64,000 bases of DNA from Candidatus Gastranaerophilales bacterium (GCA_900769645.1 CAAGHI010000044.1:1-64000), one strand, 5' to 3'; counted from the stretch's first letter, positions 27,786 to 37,745 are shown. Made by a program: numbers and translations. The notes: generated by a model from the letters alone, not told the origin.

Positions 27786-29048
27786 ATGAACATCATCAAA
27801 ATAAACGATAATTCAAATAAATTGTTTTATATCGGCGGAGTTGTGCGTGACGAACTTCTCGGGCGAGAGTCGCTTGACATGGATATTACATACGTCGGAA
27901 ACGCTATTGAATATTGTTCCAAGTTTGGTGAAGTTGTTCAGGTTAATCCGGATTTTGGAACGGTTAGGGTTGCTATTTCCCCTCACCCGTCCTGCGGACA
28001 CCCTGCTTGGTTGTTCGCGTTTAACGGGTCTACGGAATGCTCTGCCGGCTCCACGCCGCCGTGTGCTTCCTTCGCCCTCAGCTCACAATCCGCTCTCCCA
28101 GTAGGGGCGAGGGGTGGAGTCACTGTTGACTTTGCATCAACACGTTCTGAAAGTTACCCTAAAAAAGGGCATCTTCCTGTCGTTGAGAAAATCGGTTGTT
28201 CATTGAGGGAAGATGTTATGCGTCGTGATTTTACTATTAATGCACTTGCAAAATCTGTTACGACCGGCGAAATTGTTGACTATGTCGGTGGTTTGGAAGA
28301 TTTGAAAAATAAAAAACTTAGGGTTTTGCACGACAAAAGTTTTATTGATGATCCGACAAGGATTATCAGAGGGCTAAAATTTGCGACTCGTTTCGGTTTT
28401 GAGCTAGAAGAACATACCAAAAAGCTTCAAGTTGAATATTTGGAAAATATTAATTATGATATGAGCTATAAGAGGGTGAAAAAAGAGTTGATTGAAACGT
28501 TTTCATTAAATTCTCAATCTGCCTTACAAACTTTTATCGACCAAAAAATCTACAAACTCGTCACTCCAAACGATGTCAAAATACCAAAAGTCGATGTTGA
28601 AAATCTAATCACAACGTATATTGGAAAAGGAGATTGCCACGTCGCAGAAGCTCCTCGCAATGACGAAAATATATGGCTGATTTACGTCGGAATTCTAGGC
28701 GATTTGTCACGGCTTCCTTTGACAAAAATCGAACAGAAAATTTTGGACGATGTGCCACAAAAAGTTTTAAAATCCGATTTTGAGCTCTACAAAACTTTCC
28801 AAAACGCAAGAATAGAAACTGTTTTGCTCTATGCGATTACAAAAGACGAAACTGGCGCACGCCACTACCTTGACAATTTGCGCAAAATTAAACTTGATAT
28901 TACCGGAAAAGACTTGCAGGCTCTCGGAATTAAGCCTTCTCCAAAATATCAGGAAATTTTTGATGAAGTCTTAAAAACCAAATTGCAAAATCCTAAAATG
29001 ACGAAAACTGACGAAATTAAAATTGCTAAAAATTTTCTAGCTGATTAA
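27786..29048 (+). CDS. cca: CCA-adding enzyme / tRNA nucleotidyltransferase with repeat-encoded insert
   Basis: Class II nucleotidyltransferase that adds or repairs the tRNA 3' CCA end. The N-terminal motif (YIGGVVRDELLGRESLDMDITYVG) has the two catalytic Asp. RRDFTINALA, DPTRIIRGLKFATRFGF and the helical neck follow. Residues about 64-112 are an insertion absent from the family, between FGTVRVAI and VDFASTRSESYP. It is Pro, Ser, Cys and Ala rich, encoded by GC-rich palindromic repeat DNA. The frame is kept, so a full 420-residue product is expected. Whether it adds CCA, CC or A cannot be read from the sequence by eye. Confidence 0.9.
   Translation: MNIIKINDNSNKLFYIGGVVRDELLGRESLDMDITYVGNAIEYCSKFGEVVQVNPDFGTVRVAISPHPSCGHPAWLFAFNGSTECSAGSTPPCASFALSSQSALPVGARGGVTVDFASTRSESYPKKGHLPVVEKIGCSLREDVMRRDFTINALAKSVTTGEIVDYVGGLEDLKNKKLRVLHDKSFIDDPTRIIRGLKFATRFGFELEEHTKKLQVEYLENINYDMSYKRVKKELIETFSLNSQSALQTFIDQKIYKLVTPNDVKIPKVDVENLITTYIGKGDCHVAEAPRNDENIWLIYVGILGDLSRLPLTKIEQKILDDVPQKVLKSDFELYKTFQNARIETVLLYAITKDETGARHYLDNLRKIKLDITGKDLQALGIKPSPKYQEIFDEVLKTKLQNPKMTKTDEIKIAKNFLAD
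27976..28121 (+). repeat. Type A palindromic repeat inside cca
   Basis: About 146 bases starting CCCCTCACCCGTCC and ending GTAGGGGCGAGGGGTGGAG, so the ends can pair. It is visibly richer in G and C than the flanking gene. The arms match the intergenic type A palindromes (for example 18351-18395) and the insert in mfd. Confidence 0.8.
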
Positions 29049-29052
29049 TATT

Positions 29053-29595
29053 TTACCCAAACCACTTTATTAATGGACGAATTTCACCAAGCTCCAAGTT
29101 ATAAGGTTTTGCCTCATCACTTTTCAAAATCGAATCTATTCTCAATCGCTCTTTTATCGTATTTTCCAAGAAAACCTCTCCTGTTTCTCGGTCAAAAACG
29201 GTTGCATAATTCAGACCCTTGTTCACACAGTATGGCAAACGAATTCTATTTTCGTCCTCGTCATACCAAGCAAGCCCGTGAGTTCGACAAACAATTCCAC
29301 GATATTTGTAAAGACAACACATTTTGTTAATCAAAAACGGGCATTTATACATCTTTGGTTTTTCTGCCACAAGGTGTTTGATTTCTTCTTTAATTTTGTG
29401 CTTAGTATCAAACGGCAAGTTCACAAATCCTGACATCAAATATTCCAATTCGAGTCTCGAAAACGGATATTCCCCAACCTCACAACATGCAGAACAAGCG
29501 GGTTTACACTTGATAAACTCGCATTGCTCTTCAAAATATTTGTCAAGTTTTGGATCCAAAACTTCGTCTAAAAATTTTTCATATCTTTTTAGCAT
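29053..29595 (-). CDS. YkgJ-family cysteine-cluster protein
   Basis: A 180-residue protein of the zinc- or iron-chelating YkgJ (UPF0153) family. Cysteines are CEFIKCKPACSACCEVG near the N-terminus and CPFLINKMCCLYKYRGIVCRTHG, then LPYCVNKG. Members are thought to bind a metal cluster; their exact role is unsettled. The start codon overlaps the stop of the upstream glycosyltransferase gene (TAATG), which indicates translational coupling. Confidence 0.82.
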   Translation of the reverse strand: MLKRYEKFLDEVLDPKLDKYFEEQCEFIKCKPACSACCEVGEYPFSRLELEYLMSGFVNLPFDTKHKIKEEIKHLVAEKPKMYKCPFLINKMCCLYKYRGIVCRTHGLAWYDEDENRIRLPYCVNKGLNYATVFDRETGEVFLENTIKERLRIDSILKSDEAKPYNLELGEIRPLIKWFG

Positions 29596-31289
29596 TAATG
29601 AACCTTAACCAAAAGATGTTTTCTACCCTCTTGAATTATATCAAAATCCAAGACTTCGTCAATCTCTTGCGCCTGTTTTTTACGGATAATCACATAAACA
29701 TTTTCATCGTCCAAAACATGCCCAAGTTTTGCCATTTCATCTTCGTCGCCGAGTGAAACAAACAAAACATCACGGTTATCCATATCGGTTGGAACGCCGT
29801 AGTAGTATAGCACCGAGTACTTTCTCTCATCATTTAGAACAACAACTTTTTTGCCACTTTCATGTGAAAATTTCGCGAATTTCATCAAGTCGTTTTGTCC
29901 AAATTCATAATCCATATTGTAGAACAATTTTGTTCCAAACGCTGATGTGATAAGGATAAACAGTACATAAATTGCAAAAACACCTTTTGGAGAATTTTTG
30001 ATTGCGCACAAAATACTTGAAATTCCAAAAATCAAAACAAGTGCAATACTGAACCATTTTATTATTAACAAATCAGCATAAGTTTGTGCAGGCAAAACAA
30101 ATTGAGCAAAACAAGTCAAAATCCCTGCCAATATACAAATTCCACCTAAAATGTAAACGGAAATATTGATTGATTTTTTGTATTTGTCGTTGAAAATATA
30201 ATCTTCCCAAACAAAGCCCAAAATGCAAGCTGTGAAGAAGTATACAGGCAAAATATATGTAATCAATTTTGTGCTAGATGATGAGAAGAACAACATTGTT
30301 ACGAAAAACGCAATTACGTTGAACGCCAAGTATTTCTGCGAATTTGAAAGCTCTGCAACATAAAATTTCTTGATAGAAAAACCTTTGAACGAAATAGATT
30401 TGAGCTTTTCAATTCCAACAGCAATGGCTGAAAAAATCCAAGGTACAAGTCCCCACAATACAGTCAAAATATAGAAATAAAAAGGCTGTTTGCGGTTAAT
30501 TTCGTTTGAGTTCAAAAATCTTTCAATGTGGTGTTTGATTATGTATTCGTGGAAAAATAGCGGATCGTGAATTTTAAACATAATCAAATGCCAAGGAAGA
30601 ACGATTAAAAAGAACAACAACAACCCGACTACAAAGTATTGCGGTTTGAAAATTTGTTTGAAAGTTTTGTTCGCAATGGTTACGAAAAACATCACGGCGA
30701 ACGGAACAACAAACCCCGGAATTCCTTTTGCCATAACAGCAAGCCCTGAAAAAATGTAGAACAACCACCACATATATTTTTTGTTTTTGTCCTGAACAAA
30801 TTGGGTCAAAAATCCAAACATTACGGAAAATCCGACACAAGTTGTCACAACAATATCAAGAATTGCAAATTTTGCCAAAATAACAAATTCCAAAGTTGTA
30901 GCAAGGATTAGGGCTGAAATTACGCCATATCGACGTGATACGACTTTTTTGCCAGTAAAATACACGAGCAAAGTCGAAAGAGTTCCATACAGCGCAACCG
31001 GAAAACGTGCCGTAAATTCGGTGACTTTTCCAAAAATCGCAAAAGACAAGCACTCACCCCAAAAATAGAGTGGTGGTTTTTCAAAAAAGAAATCACCATT
31101 CAAATACAAAGTCAAAAAATCTTTGCAATGAAACATATCACGTGCCATTGATACATATCGAGTCTCGTCAACGTCCATCAATGGGTAGTTTCCGATATTA
31201 AAAAAGAATATAAAATAACACAGCAAAAGTAATCCTAAAAACGTGAATAAGTCGCCGTGTTTTTTTACGAAGTCAAAAAATTTTTCCAT
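29595..31289 (-). CDS. GT39/ArnT-like membrane glycosyltransferase
   Basis: A 564-residue polytopic protein of the dolichyl-phosphate-mannose transferase/ArnT class. The first outer loop has the catalytic pattern PLMDVDETRYVSMARDM and then FFEKPPLYFWGE, both typical of ArnT-like enzymes that glycosylate lipid A or other envelope acceptors. About twelve membrane helices precede a small soluble tail. I chose ATG 31289 (MEKFFDF) because AAGGAG precedes it. An upstream start at 31325 lacks a site. The second GT-C enzyme in the window, after that at 12982. Confidence 0.86.
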   Translation of the reverse strand: MEKFFDFVKKHGDLFTFLGLLLLCYFIFFFNIGNYPLMDVDETRYVSMARDMFHCKDFLTLYLNGDFFFEKPPLYFWGECLSFAIFGKVTEFTARFPVALYGTLSTLLVYFTGKKVVSRRYGVISALILATTLEFVILAKFAILDIVVTTCVGFSVMFGFLTQFVQDKNKKYMWWLFYIFSGLAVMAKGIPGFVVPFAVMFFVTIANKTFKQIFKPQYFVVGLLLFFLIVLPWHLIMFKIHDPLFFHEYIIKHHIERFLNSNEINRKQPFYFYILTVLWGLVPWIFSAIAVGIEKLKSISFKGFSIKKFYVAELSNSQKYLAFNVIAFFVTMLFFSSSSTKLITYILPVYFFTACILGFVWEDYIFNDKYKKSINISVYILGGICILAGILTCFAQFVLPAQTYADLLIIKWFSIALVLIFGISSILCAIKNSPKGVFAIYVLFILITSAFGTKLFYNMDYEFGQNDLMKFAKFSHESGKKVVVLNDERKYSVLYYYGVPTDMDNRDVLFVSLGDEDEMAKLGHVLDDENVYVIIRKKQAQEIDEVLDFDIIQEGRKHLLVKVH

Positions 31290-31379
31290 AATGTTCTCCT
31301 TAATCCAACCAAAATATTTTACCATAAATATTGTTAGGCGTTAGCTAGTTTTCTAAGTTTTAGGAATAACGACTAGAGT

Positions 31380-31565
31380 AGTTGCTATTTTTGAAAGTAG
31401 TTTGTCTGTAACTGTCACTCCGGACTACGATCCAGAGTCTGTTTTTAAATTTTAGAATAGATTCTGAATAGCAAAAATATTATATGCTCGCTATTCGCTT
31501 GCATTAATATTCTAAGCTTTCAGAATGACGACTTCGTAATCAACTTAGCTGCCTCGTTTCTTAGC
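31380..31565. repeat. Composite intergenic repeat array: B, C variant, E
   Basis: Type B at 31417-31438 (one mismatch in the right arm), the long type C variant inverted at 31459-31530, and a short type E end. The order is the mirror image of the array at 23871-24073. Confidence 0.7.
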
Positions 31566-31604
31566 TTCCTAGCCGCTTTCCTTCTTTTATGCTATAATCC
31601 GACT

Positions 31605-32360
31605 ATGGTAAAGATTTTAGACTGCACATTGCGTGATGGCGGACATTTAAACAAATGGAATTTTTCAGACGAGTGTATTTTGCAAACCTTAAAAGTGGCT
31701 GAAACCTGTGGTATTGAATATTTTGAGGCTGGCTACAAATTTCCGGATTGCATAAAAAAAACGGAGTCACGAAAAATTAAAATTGGCGTAATGCTTGATG
31801 CAAAAAATATCACAGATGTCAGTGAAAATGCAGACTTTGTCAGAATTGCCTGTTATCCACACGAAATTCATACGGCAATTAATGCGGTGGAAAATTTTTA
31901 TGCGCAAGGCTTTGAGGTGTTTTTACATCTTATGACCGCAGACAAATTTGAAGATTATGAGCTTTTAAAAAATTGGCAAAACAAAAAGATTTTGACGTCA
32001 ATCTATTTTGCTGACAGTTTTGGAGCTTTTATGCCGAGCGATGTTGAAAAGATTTACAAAAAACTTGAAGCTTGCGGGTTTGAAAAAATAAGTTTTCATG
32101 CGCACAACAATCTTCAACTTGCTTTTGCCAATACGATTAAAGCCATTGAACTCGGAGCTTATTCAGTTGACGGAACAACTTTTGGCATGGGACGAGGAGC
32201 TGGAAATTTGCCGATAGAATCACTTTTAAAGTATTTAGAGAAAGACAATTCAGCATATCTTGAATTGATTGGAAAATACTACCTTGAACACCATCGCAAA
32301 ACCCCATGGGGATATAGTTTTAAGTCACTTGTAAGTGGATTGAATAATGTTCACCCATAG
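31605..32360 (+). CDS. DRE-TIM metallolyase-type aldolase (HMG-CoA lyase-like)
   Basis: A 251-residue TIM-barrel protein of the HMGL-like family. The metal and substrate motif LDCTLRDGGH is at the N-terminus. HAHNNLQLAFAN (two metal-binding His) and GTTFGMGRGAGNLPIE are in the usual order. These match 4-hydroxy-2-oxovalerate-aldolase-like proteins. At 251 residues it is a bare barrel lacking the C-terminal domains of 2-isopropylmalate synthase. The substrate is not predictable. The gene is isolated between repeats and a convergent gene. Confidence 0.82.
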   Translation: MVKILDCTLRDGGHLNKWNFSDECILQTLKVAETCGIEYFEAGYKFPDCIKKTESRKIKIGVMLDAKNITDVSENADFVRIACYPHEIHTAINAVENFYAQGFEVFLHLMTADKFEDYELLKNWQNKKILTSIYFADSFGAFMPSDVEKIYKKLEACGFEKISFHAHNNLQLAFANTIKAIELGAYSVDGTTFGMGRGAGNLPIESLLKYLEKDNSAYLELIGKYYLEHHRKTPWGYSFKSLVSGLNNVHP

Positions 32361-32416
32361 TATACTAGACTTTGCATCTTGGCATCTTAGCATATAAAAC
32401 TTAGCTGCCTCAACTT

Positions 32417-32797
32417 CTACATTTCATCTGCCATAATCTCGATTTCATTTCCATCAGGATCTTTCAAAAACGCAATATACATATTAACTTCCGGCATAAA
32501 ATAAGGTTCATACAAATATTCGTAACCATATTCTTGCATTTTCTTTGTAAAATCACTCATTTTATCAAGTTCAAATGCAAAATGTCCGAATGCATTGCCA
32601 TTTTGATAACCTTCTTTTGGAGTTTCTTTGTTATAAGTCATCTCAATTTGAGTTTGACCGTCCTCGTCGCTCAAGTAGTATAAAGTACAGTCATCTAGCT
32701 CAACTTCACCGGTTTTATTCATATCCAAAAGCCCTGCATAAAATCTCATTGACTCTTCAATATTTTTCACTCTTATCATTGCATGTACAAATTTCAT
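32417..32797 (-). CDS. VOC-family protein, glyoxalase I-like
   Basis: A 126-residue vicinal-oxygen-chelate protein. The two-module pattern and probable metal ligands are present: His5 (KFVHAMIRV), Glu in QIEMTYN, His in GNAFGHFAFEL and Glu in DPDGNEIEIM. This is the glyoxalase I layout, so a lactoylglutathione-lyase-like detoxifying role is likely, though VOC members vary widely. AAAGGAAA precedes the start. Confidence 0.85.
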   Translation of the reverse strand: MKFVHAMIRVKNIEESMRFYAGLLDMNKTGEVELDDCTLYYLSDEDGQTQIEMTYNKETPKEGYQNGNAFGHFAFELDKMSDFTKKMQEYGYEYLYEPYFMPEVNMYIAFLKDPDGNEIEIMADEM

Positions 32798-32831
32798 AAT
32801 TTTTCCTTTCTTTTACCAAAAAATCTTGGAA

Positions 32832-33953
32832 TTAATCCACATGGGATTGTACCCCGTTTGAGGTATTTTTGTCAATTTCTATAACGTGACGAATTATCGT
32901 ATGCGCCATCAAAAGCAGATATGGATTAATTTCGTTAGTATTTCCCATATTAATCTTTGCTTGCGGCTTTTCTTGTTCTGTATTTACAGTCGTTTGAGTA
33001 CTCTGCACAAAAGACACAACCGATTCCATTGAGTAATGTTTTTCATCGCCCTCAATTCTTGCCAAAAGCTCTTCTTTCGGGAATTCTTTTACACACTCAA
33101 TATTTACATGAACAGAATTTGAACTTTCCAAAACTATTGTTGCGATTACATTTCCATAATTCAAAGTCGTAATTGTAATTACAAGAACGCTGTCTGAGCC
33201 ATCATCTTTTTGTCCTGCTTCTATTTCAAGATCAAAACCGACGCCTTCTTGCAGCGGCAACCAAGGCAGATACAAAAGCATTAAAAGCTTCATTGTTTGT
33301 GCAGAATCGTTTTGTGCAGCAGCCGCAACGCTTGCATTGATAAGTTTTGCAGTTTCTCTAAGTTGCGTCAAATCCGTAATCCCAAGCTTTGACGAATTTG
33401 CCATTGCCGTGATTAATTTTGTAATTGCATCTTTGCCGTTCACTTCAATCATTTGCGCAATTTGCGAAAGATTAATCAAGCCATTTGAAGAAATTGAAAG
33501 ATTTTTAAGCGTATTTTGAAGTTGACTTAAAACAGCCTTATTTCCGTTCAACAAAACATTTTGTGCCTCGCTTAAAGAAAGTCCTTGTAATTGTGCCAAA
33601 ATCTGTGCCTGAGTTTGTGAAAGCGCATTTCTCTGCATATTAATCTGGTTTGCAAATCGTTGATTTAACTGAGCGAGAGTAATATTTTTCTGTAAAATAT
33701 ACAAAAGCTCGTTCATATTTTTTGGCAAATTCATCATATCTTTTACATAAGCAGATTGCTCCATGCCAGCCATATTCGCCATTTGTGGAGAAGATGACAT
33801 TTTAGGCGTATTTGATGTTGGTTGAGGAGTTTGTTGTGGTGCAAAAGCTTGTTTGGCAGGCTGATTTTGAGGCATTTGCTGCTGTCTTGCGTTCAATGCC
33901 TGATAATTCACGAATTTTGAAATTAAATGACCTAATTTACCAACATCTGCCAT
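32832..33953 (-). CDS. Uncharacterised Gln-rich helical protein
   Basis: A 373-residue protein that I do not recognise. Residues 20-70 are low complexity (Gln, Pro, Ser, Asn, Met). Residues 75-225 are helical and rich in Gln, Leu, Asn and Ala. Residues 225-310 look like a compact beta domain (YLPWLPLQEGVGFDLEIE, VLVITITTLNYGNVIATIVLESS). That beta part loosely recalls FliK/hook-length-control C-termini, but no flagellar gene is near and I do not assign it. No signal peptide. The stop of the next minus-strand gene, at 34089, is 135 bases upstream of its start. Confidence 0.68.
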   Translation of the reverse strand: MADVGKLGHLISKFVNYQALNARQQQMPQNQPAKQAFAPQQTPQPTSNTPKMSSSPQMANMAGMEQSAYVKDMMNLPKNMNELLYILQKNITLAQLNQRFANQINMQRNALSQTQAQILAQLQGLSLSEAQNVLLNGNKAVLSQLQNTLKNLSISSNGLINLSQIAQMIEVNGKDAITKLITAMANSSKLGITDLTQLRETAKLINASVAAAAQNDSAQTMKLLMLLYLPWLPLQEGVGFDLEIEAGQKDDGSDSVLVITITTLNYGNVIATIVLESSNSVHVNIECVKEFPKEELLARIEGDEKHYSMESVVSFVQSTQTTVNTEQEKPQAKINMGNTNEINPYLLLMAHTIIRHVIEIDKNTSNGVQSHVD

Positions 33954-34088
33954 AGTTTTAATTATACTGATTTTTTAGAGTTTGTCTAGTATTCGCCCAT
34001 GGTTTTCGCTTGTCTTTAACAAAAAATTGAACCTCCGCTTGTGGCAGAGGCTCTTGTATAAGAAGGTGTGTAGAAAATTGTATAGCTA

Positions 34089-35141
34089 TTAATTTGAAAA
34101 TTCTTTTGCTCCGTTTCTGTAACCAATTCCGGCTCTATAACCGGAAATAAAGTACATAAACGGCAAAGCAGGCTCAATCCATTTAAAGCCTGATAAAATT
34201 CCGGCAGTTGCGATATCGTCTGCATGCAAAGCTATATCAAGCGCTTCGGGTTTGCGTTCTCCATATAATTTTTTGTTGCCTTTTTCGCCAAATAATGGAT
34301 CTATGCACTTTTTGCTCACGTAATTTGCAATATAGCTTCCCCCAACAATTCCGGTAGCCGTAATTCCAGCCAAAATTACCCCGAGTTTTTTCATCGGCGT
34401 TAATGGTTTAATTTTTTTAGCTTTTTCAAGTCGTTCAGAAATAAAAAGAGCAGTACCGGCACCAACGTTACATAAAAATATGTTTGCAAGATACTGGTAC
34501 AAGCCCTCTTTGACCTTGTTGGCAATTCGTTTTTTGCCTTTTTGGTCTTTATTTGTGTGTGTCGCAAAATCGGCGATTATTCCGCCTGTAACCCCTCCAA
34601 CAACAGGGATTAAACCTAAAAGAGACAGTCGTTTAATTTCAGAAAAAATCTCCTTTGAATTCAAATTCTTTTTCTGTGGTAAAATTACCTCAAAAAGCCT
34701 ATCTTTCGCAGGAGATGTAGGAAGTTTGTTTATTAATGTATCAATTTGTTTTGGTGAAAGTTCTTTTTCTTTTGCTGTGTTTAAGGCATTCAAAACTGTT
34801 TTATCAAGCGAATTTGAGCTTCTTATAAATCTATTAACAGCATCGGTTTGTTTTTTCTGCAAATCAGAGAGTTTCACTTGCTCCATAAGTCCGCCAAAAA
34901 TCTTTTTATTTTTGATTTTAAGCCCTCTTGTACCAAGCAAAGACGCCCCTATTGTGCTTGAAATAACGATTGTATTTTGTAGGAATTTCCTTTTGCGTGA
35001 CTGTTTTTTGTTGTTGTTTTTAAAAGAATCAACAATTCCAAACGTAGTACCTGCACCAATCAGCAATGTCGGCATTTTCCTATCTAATTTATTCAAAACC
35101 ATTGGCTGGTCTACATATTTGCAAAGTGTTGATAGTTTCAT
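34089..35141 (-). CDS. Uncharacterised multi-pass membrane protein
   Basis: A 350-residue protein of unknown function. Glycine-rich hydrophobic segments are seen at about 23-37, 55-72, 180-200, 225-245, 262-282 and 315-340. The basic loops between them are rich in Lys and Asn (for example KNNNKKQSRKRKF). It has no signal peptide or catalytic motif that I recognise. AGGAAAGAG precedes the start. Possibly in one transcript with the Gln-rich protein downstream. Confidence 0.68.
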   Translation of the reverse strand: MKLSTLCKYVDQPMVLNKLDRKMPTLLIGAGTTFGIVDSFKNNNKKQSRKRKFLQNTIVISSTIGASLLGTRGLKIKNKKIFGGLMEQVKLSDLQKKQTDAVNRFIRSSNSLDKTVLNALNTAKEKELSPKQIDTLINKLPTSPAKDRLFEVILPQKKNLNSKEIFSEIKRLSLLGLIPVVGGVTGGIIADFATHTNKDQKGKKRIANKVKEGLYQYLANIFLCNVGAGTALFISERLEKAKKIKPLTPMKKLGVILAGITATGIVGGSYIANYVSKKCIDPLFGEKGNKKLYGERKPEALDIALHADDIATAGILSGFKWIEPALPFMYFISGYRAGIGYRNGAKEFSN

Positions 35142-35282
35142 TCTCTTTCCTATTTGTTAGTCTAAACTAACTTTATATGAAAAGAGATTTTTTGTCAAGT
35201 CCATGTCTTAGCCCAATATTTTTCTTGTTAAATTTCCTAATCTTGGCTTATAATAATATCAAGAAAGAAATTCAGGTGGTTT

Positions 35283-37745
35283 ATGGTAGACAAAATTAAA
35301 GTCCGAGGGGCGAGAGTTCATAACTTAAAAAATATAGACGTTGATATTCCGTTGAACAAAATCGTTGGAATAGCTGGGGTTTCTGGCTCCGGAAAATCTT
35401 CTTTAGTACTCGGAGTTTTGTATTCTGAAGGGTCAAGAAGGTATTTAGAGGCACTTTCAACTTATACAAGACGCCGAATGACTCAGGCTGAAAAAGCGCT
35501 TGTGGACGAAGTTTTGTATGTTCCGGCAGCGCTTGCACTTCACCAAAGACCGACTATTTCCGGCGTGAGGAGTACTTTTGGGACAGGAACAGAGCTTTTG
35601 AACAGCCTCAGACTAATGTTTTCAAGACTTGCAAGTCATCGTTGTCCTAACGGTCACTATGTTGAACCGACGCTTGCTGTTGCAGCAGAGCAGGAGATTG
35701 TTTGCCCGATTTGTAAAAGTCATTTTTATGCACCATCAGCTGAGGAATTGGCTTTCAATAGTCAAGGTGCTTGCAAAACTTGTGGCGGTACAGGAATTGT
35801 CCGAACTGTCGACAAATCAACGCTTGTGCCTGACGAAAACCTGACAATTGACGAGGGTGCAGTTGTACCTTGGGGAACCTTGATGTGGTCTTTGATGACT
35901 GATGTTTGTCGTGAAATGGGAGTTCGCACAAATATTCCGTTCAAAGACCTGACCGACAAGGAGAAAGATATTGTTTACAATGGCCCTGCCGAGAAAAAAC
36001 ATATTTTTTACAAAGCAAAGAATACAAATCAAGCCGGAGAACTCGATTTTACATACTATAATGCAGTTTATACAGTTGAAAATGCGCTTTCAAAAGTAAA
36101 AGATGAAAAGAGTATGAAGCGTGTTGAAAAGTTTTTGAAACAAGATATTTGTCCTGATTGCGGAGGAACTCGTTTGTCTGAAAAAGCAAGAGCACCAAAG
36201 GTTATGGGTATAAGTCTTGACGAAGCTTGCAAAATGACTCTTTCTGAATTGGTTGACTGGGTTAGAAAAGTTCCTGACAGCTTGCCAAAAGAGATGAAAT
36301 CTATGGCAGAAAGTATTTGTGAATCGTTTCTGTCAGTTGCAAAACGTTTGATGGACTTGGGTTTGTGCTACTTGACTTTGGATAGAGCAGCGTCAACTCT
36401 TTCGACAGGCGAAAGACAGAGAATGCAACTTGCACGTGCAGTCAGAAACAGAACAACAGGAGTTTTGTATGTACTTGATGAACCGTCTATCGGGCTCCAC
36501 CCTTCAAATATCATTGGTTTGAAAGGCGTAATTCGTGACCTTGTCGCTGACGGAAATTCAGTAATTCTGGTTGACCACGACACTCAGATTTTAAAAGAAG
36601 CTGATTGGGTTGTAGAAATGGGCCCAAAAGCCGGAATTAACGGTGGTTACGTAATTGCAGAAGGAACGATTGAGAATATTGAAAATAATGAAAACTCTAT
36701 AATCGGCGGATTTTTGTCTGGGAAAAATAACACAATTATCAGAAAACCACTTTCTTTTGACGAGATTTTCGACATTGGCAAAATTCATCTTGAAACAAAT
36801 AGAATTCACACGGTCAAACCTTTGAAAGTAGATATTCCAAAAGGGCGCTTGACGTGCATTACAGGTGTTTCCGGTTCTGGCAAAACTACTATGGTTTTAG
36901 AAAGTTTAGTTCCTGCATTAGAGGCACTGACAAGTGGAAAAAATTTGCCTGAACACATTGAAAAAATTGAAGCCGATGGAATTAAACAGGTCAAATTGAT
37001 TGATGCAACTCCAATTGGAATAAATGTTCGCTCGACTGTTGCAACTTATGCAAATATTCATGACGAATTGAGGAAACTTTACGCCAAAACAGAAAAAGCT
37101 AAAGAGCTAAAATTTAAAGCTGGCGATTTTTCTTACAATACAGGAAAACTCCGCTGTCCGACTTGCGATGGAACAGGTGTGATTAACTTGGACGTCCAGT
37201 TTTTGCCTGATGTTGAAATTCCTTGCCCTGAATGCGGTGGCTCAAGATACACAAAAGAAGCAAATTCTGTGAAACTCGGCAAATATTCACTTCCGGAACT
37301 TATGGCAATGGACGTGAGTGATGCACTTGAGGCTTGCAAAAGTATGAAACTTGTCAGTCAAAGACTACAAGTGCTTGATGATTTGGGTTTGGGGTATTTG
37401 ACGCTTGGTGAAGCAACTCCGAGTTTATCAGGTGGTGAAGCACAGCGACTTAAACTTGCAAGCGAAATGAGAAAATCGCAAAATGACACGGTATTTGTTT
37501 TTGATGAGCCAACTATCGGATTACACCCGTTAGATGTTCAGACACTTTTGAATGTTTTTCAAACCCTTGTAGACAACGGTGCAACAGTTGTTGTAATTGA
37601 GCACGATTTGGATGTAATTAAAAATGCAGATTACATAATCGATATGGGGCCTGAAGGCGGAGAAGCAGGTGGAAAAATAATTTTTACCGGAACTCCAAAA
37701 GATTTAAAAAATTGCAAAACCTCTAAAACTGCAAAGTTTATTTAA
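35283..37745 (+). CDS. UvrA-family ABC ATPase, short paralogue
   Basis: An 820-residue double ABC ATPase of the UvrA family. Two Walker A motifs (GVSGSGKSS near 34, GVSGSGKTT near 530), two signature motifs (LSTGERQRMQLA, LSGGEAQRLKLA), two Walker B motifs (LDEPSIGLHP, FDEPTIGLHP) and several CxxC zinc knuckles (CPICK, CKTCGG, CPDCGG, CPTCDG, CPECGG) are visible. True UvrA is about 940 residues with a longer UvrB-binding region. This one is shorter and more like the UvrA-like paralogues linked to drug tolerance. Its place in repair is therefore uncertain. AGGTGG precedes the ATG. Confidence 0.85.
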   Translation: MVDKIKVRGARVHNLKNIDVDIPLNKIVGIAGVSGSGKSSLVLGVLYSEGSRRYLEALSTYTRRRMTQAEKALVDEVLYVPAALALHQRPTISGVRSTFGTGTELLNSLRLMFSRLASHRCPNGHYVEPTLAVAAEQEIVCPICKSHFYAPSAEELAFNSQGACKTCGGTGIVRTVDKSTLVPDENLTIDEGAVVPWGTLMWSLMTDVCREMGVRTNIPFKDLTDKEKDIVYNGPAEKKHIFYKAKNTNQAGELDFTYYNAVYTVENALSKVKDEKSMKRVEKFLKQDICPDCGGTRLSEKARAPKVMGISLDEACKMTLSELVDWVRKVPDSLPKEMKSMAESICESFLSVAKRLMDLGLCYLTLDRAASTLSTGERQRMQLARAVRNRTTGVLYVLDEPSIGLHPSNIIGLKGVIRDLVADGNSVILVDHDTQILKEADWVVEMGPKAGINGGYVIAEGTIENIENNENSIIGGFLSGKNNTIIRKPLSFDEIFDIGKIHLETNRIHTVKPLKVDIPKGRLTCITGVSGSGKTTMVLESLVPALEALTSGKNLPEHIEKIEADGIKQVKLIDATPIGINVRSTVATYANIHDELRKLYAKTEKAKELKFKAGDFSYNTGKLRCPTCDGTGVINLDVQFLPDVEIPCPECGGSRYTKEANSVKLGKYSLPELMAMDVSDALEACKSMKLVSQRLQVLDDLGLGYLTLGEATPSLSGGEAQRLKLASEMRKSQNDTVFVFDEPTIGLHPLDVQTLLNVFQTLVDNGATVVVIEHDLDVIKNADYIIDMGPEGGEAGGKIIFTGTPKDLKNCKTSKTAKFI

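Noticed and set aside
32832..33953. Flagellar hook-length protein FliK
   Set aside because: Only a vague likeness in the beta-rich part, and no flagellar genes nearby.
34016..34225. 69-residue minus-strand frame at the end of the membrane protein gene
   Set aside because: It overlaps the longer, well-supported gene at 34089-35141 in another frame and has no ribosome site.
35283..37745. Canonical UvrA
   Set aside because: The protein is about 120 residues short and differs in the regions that contact UvrB. It is better called a UvrA-family paralogue.
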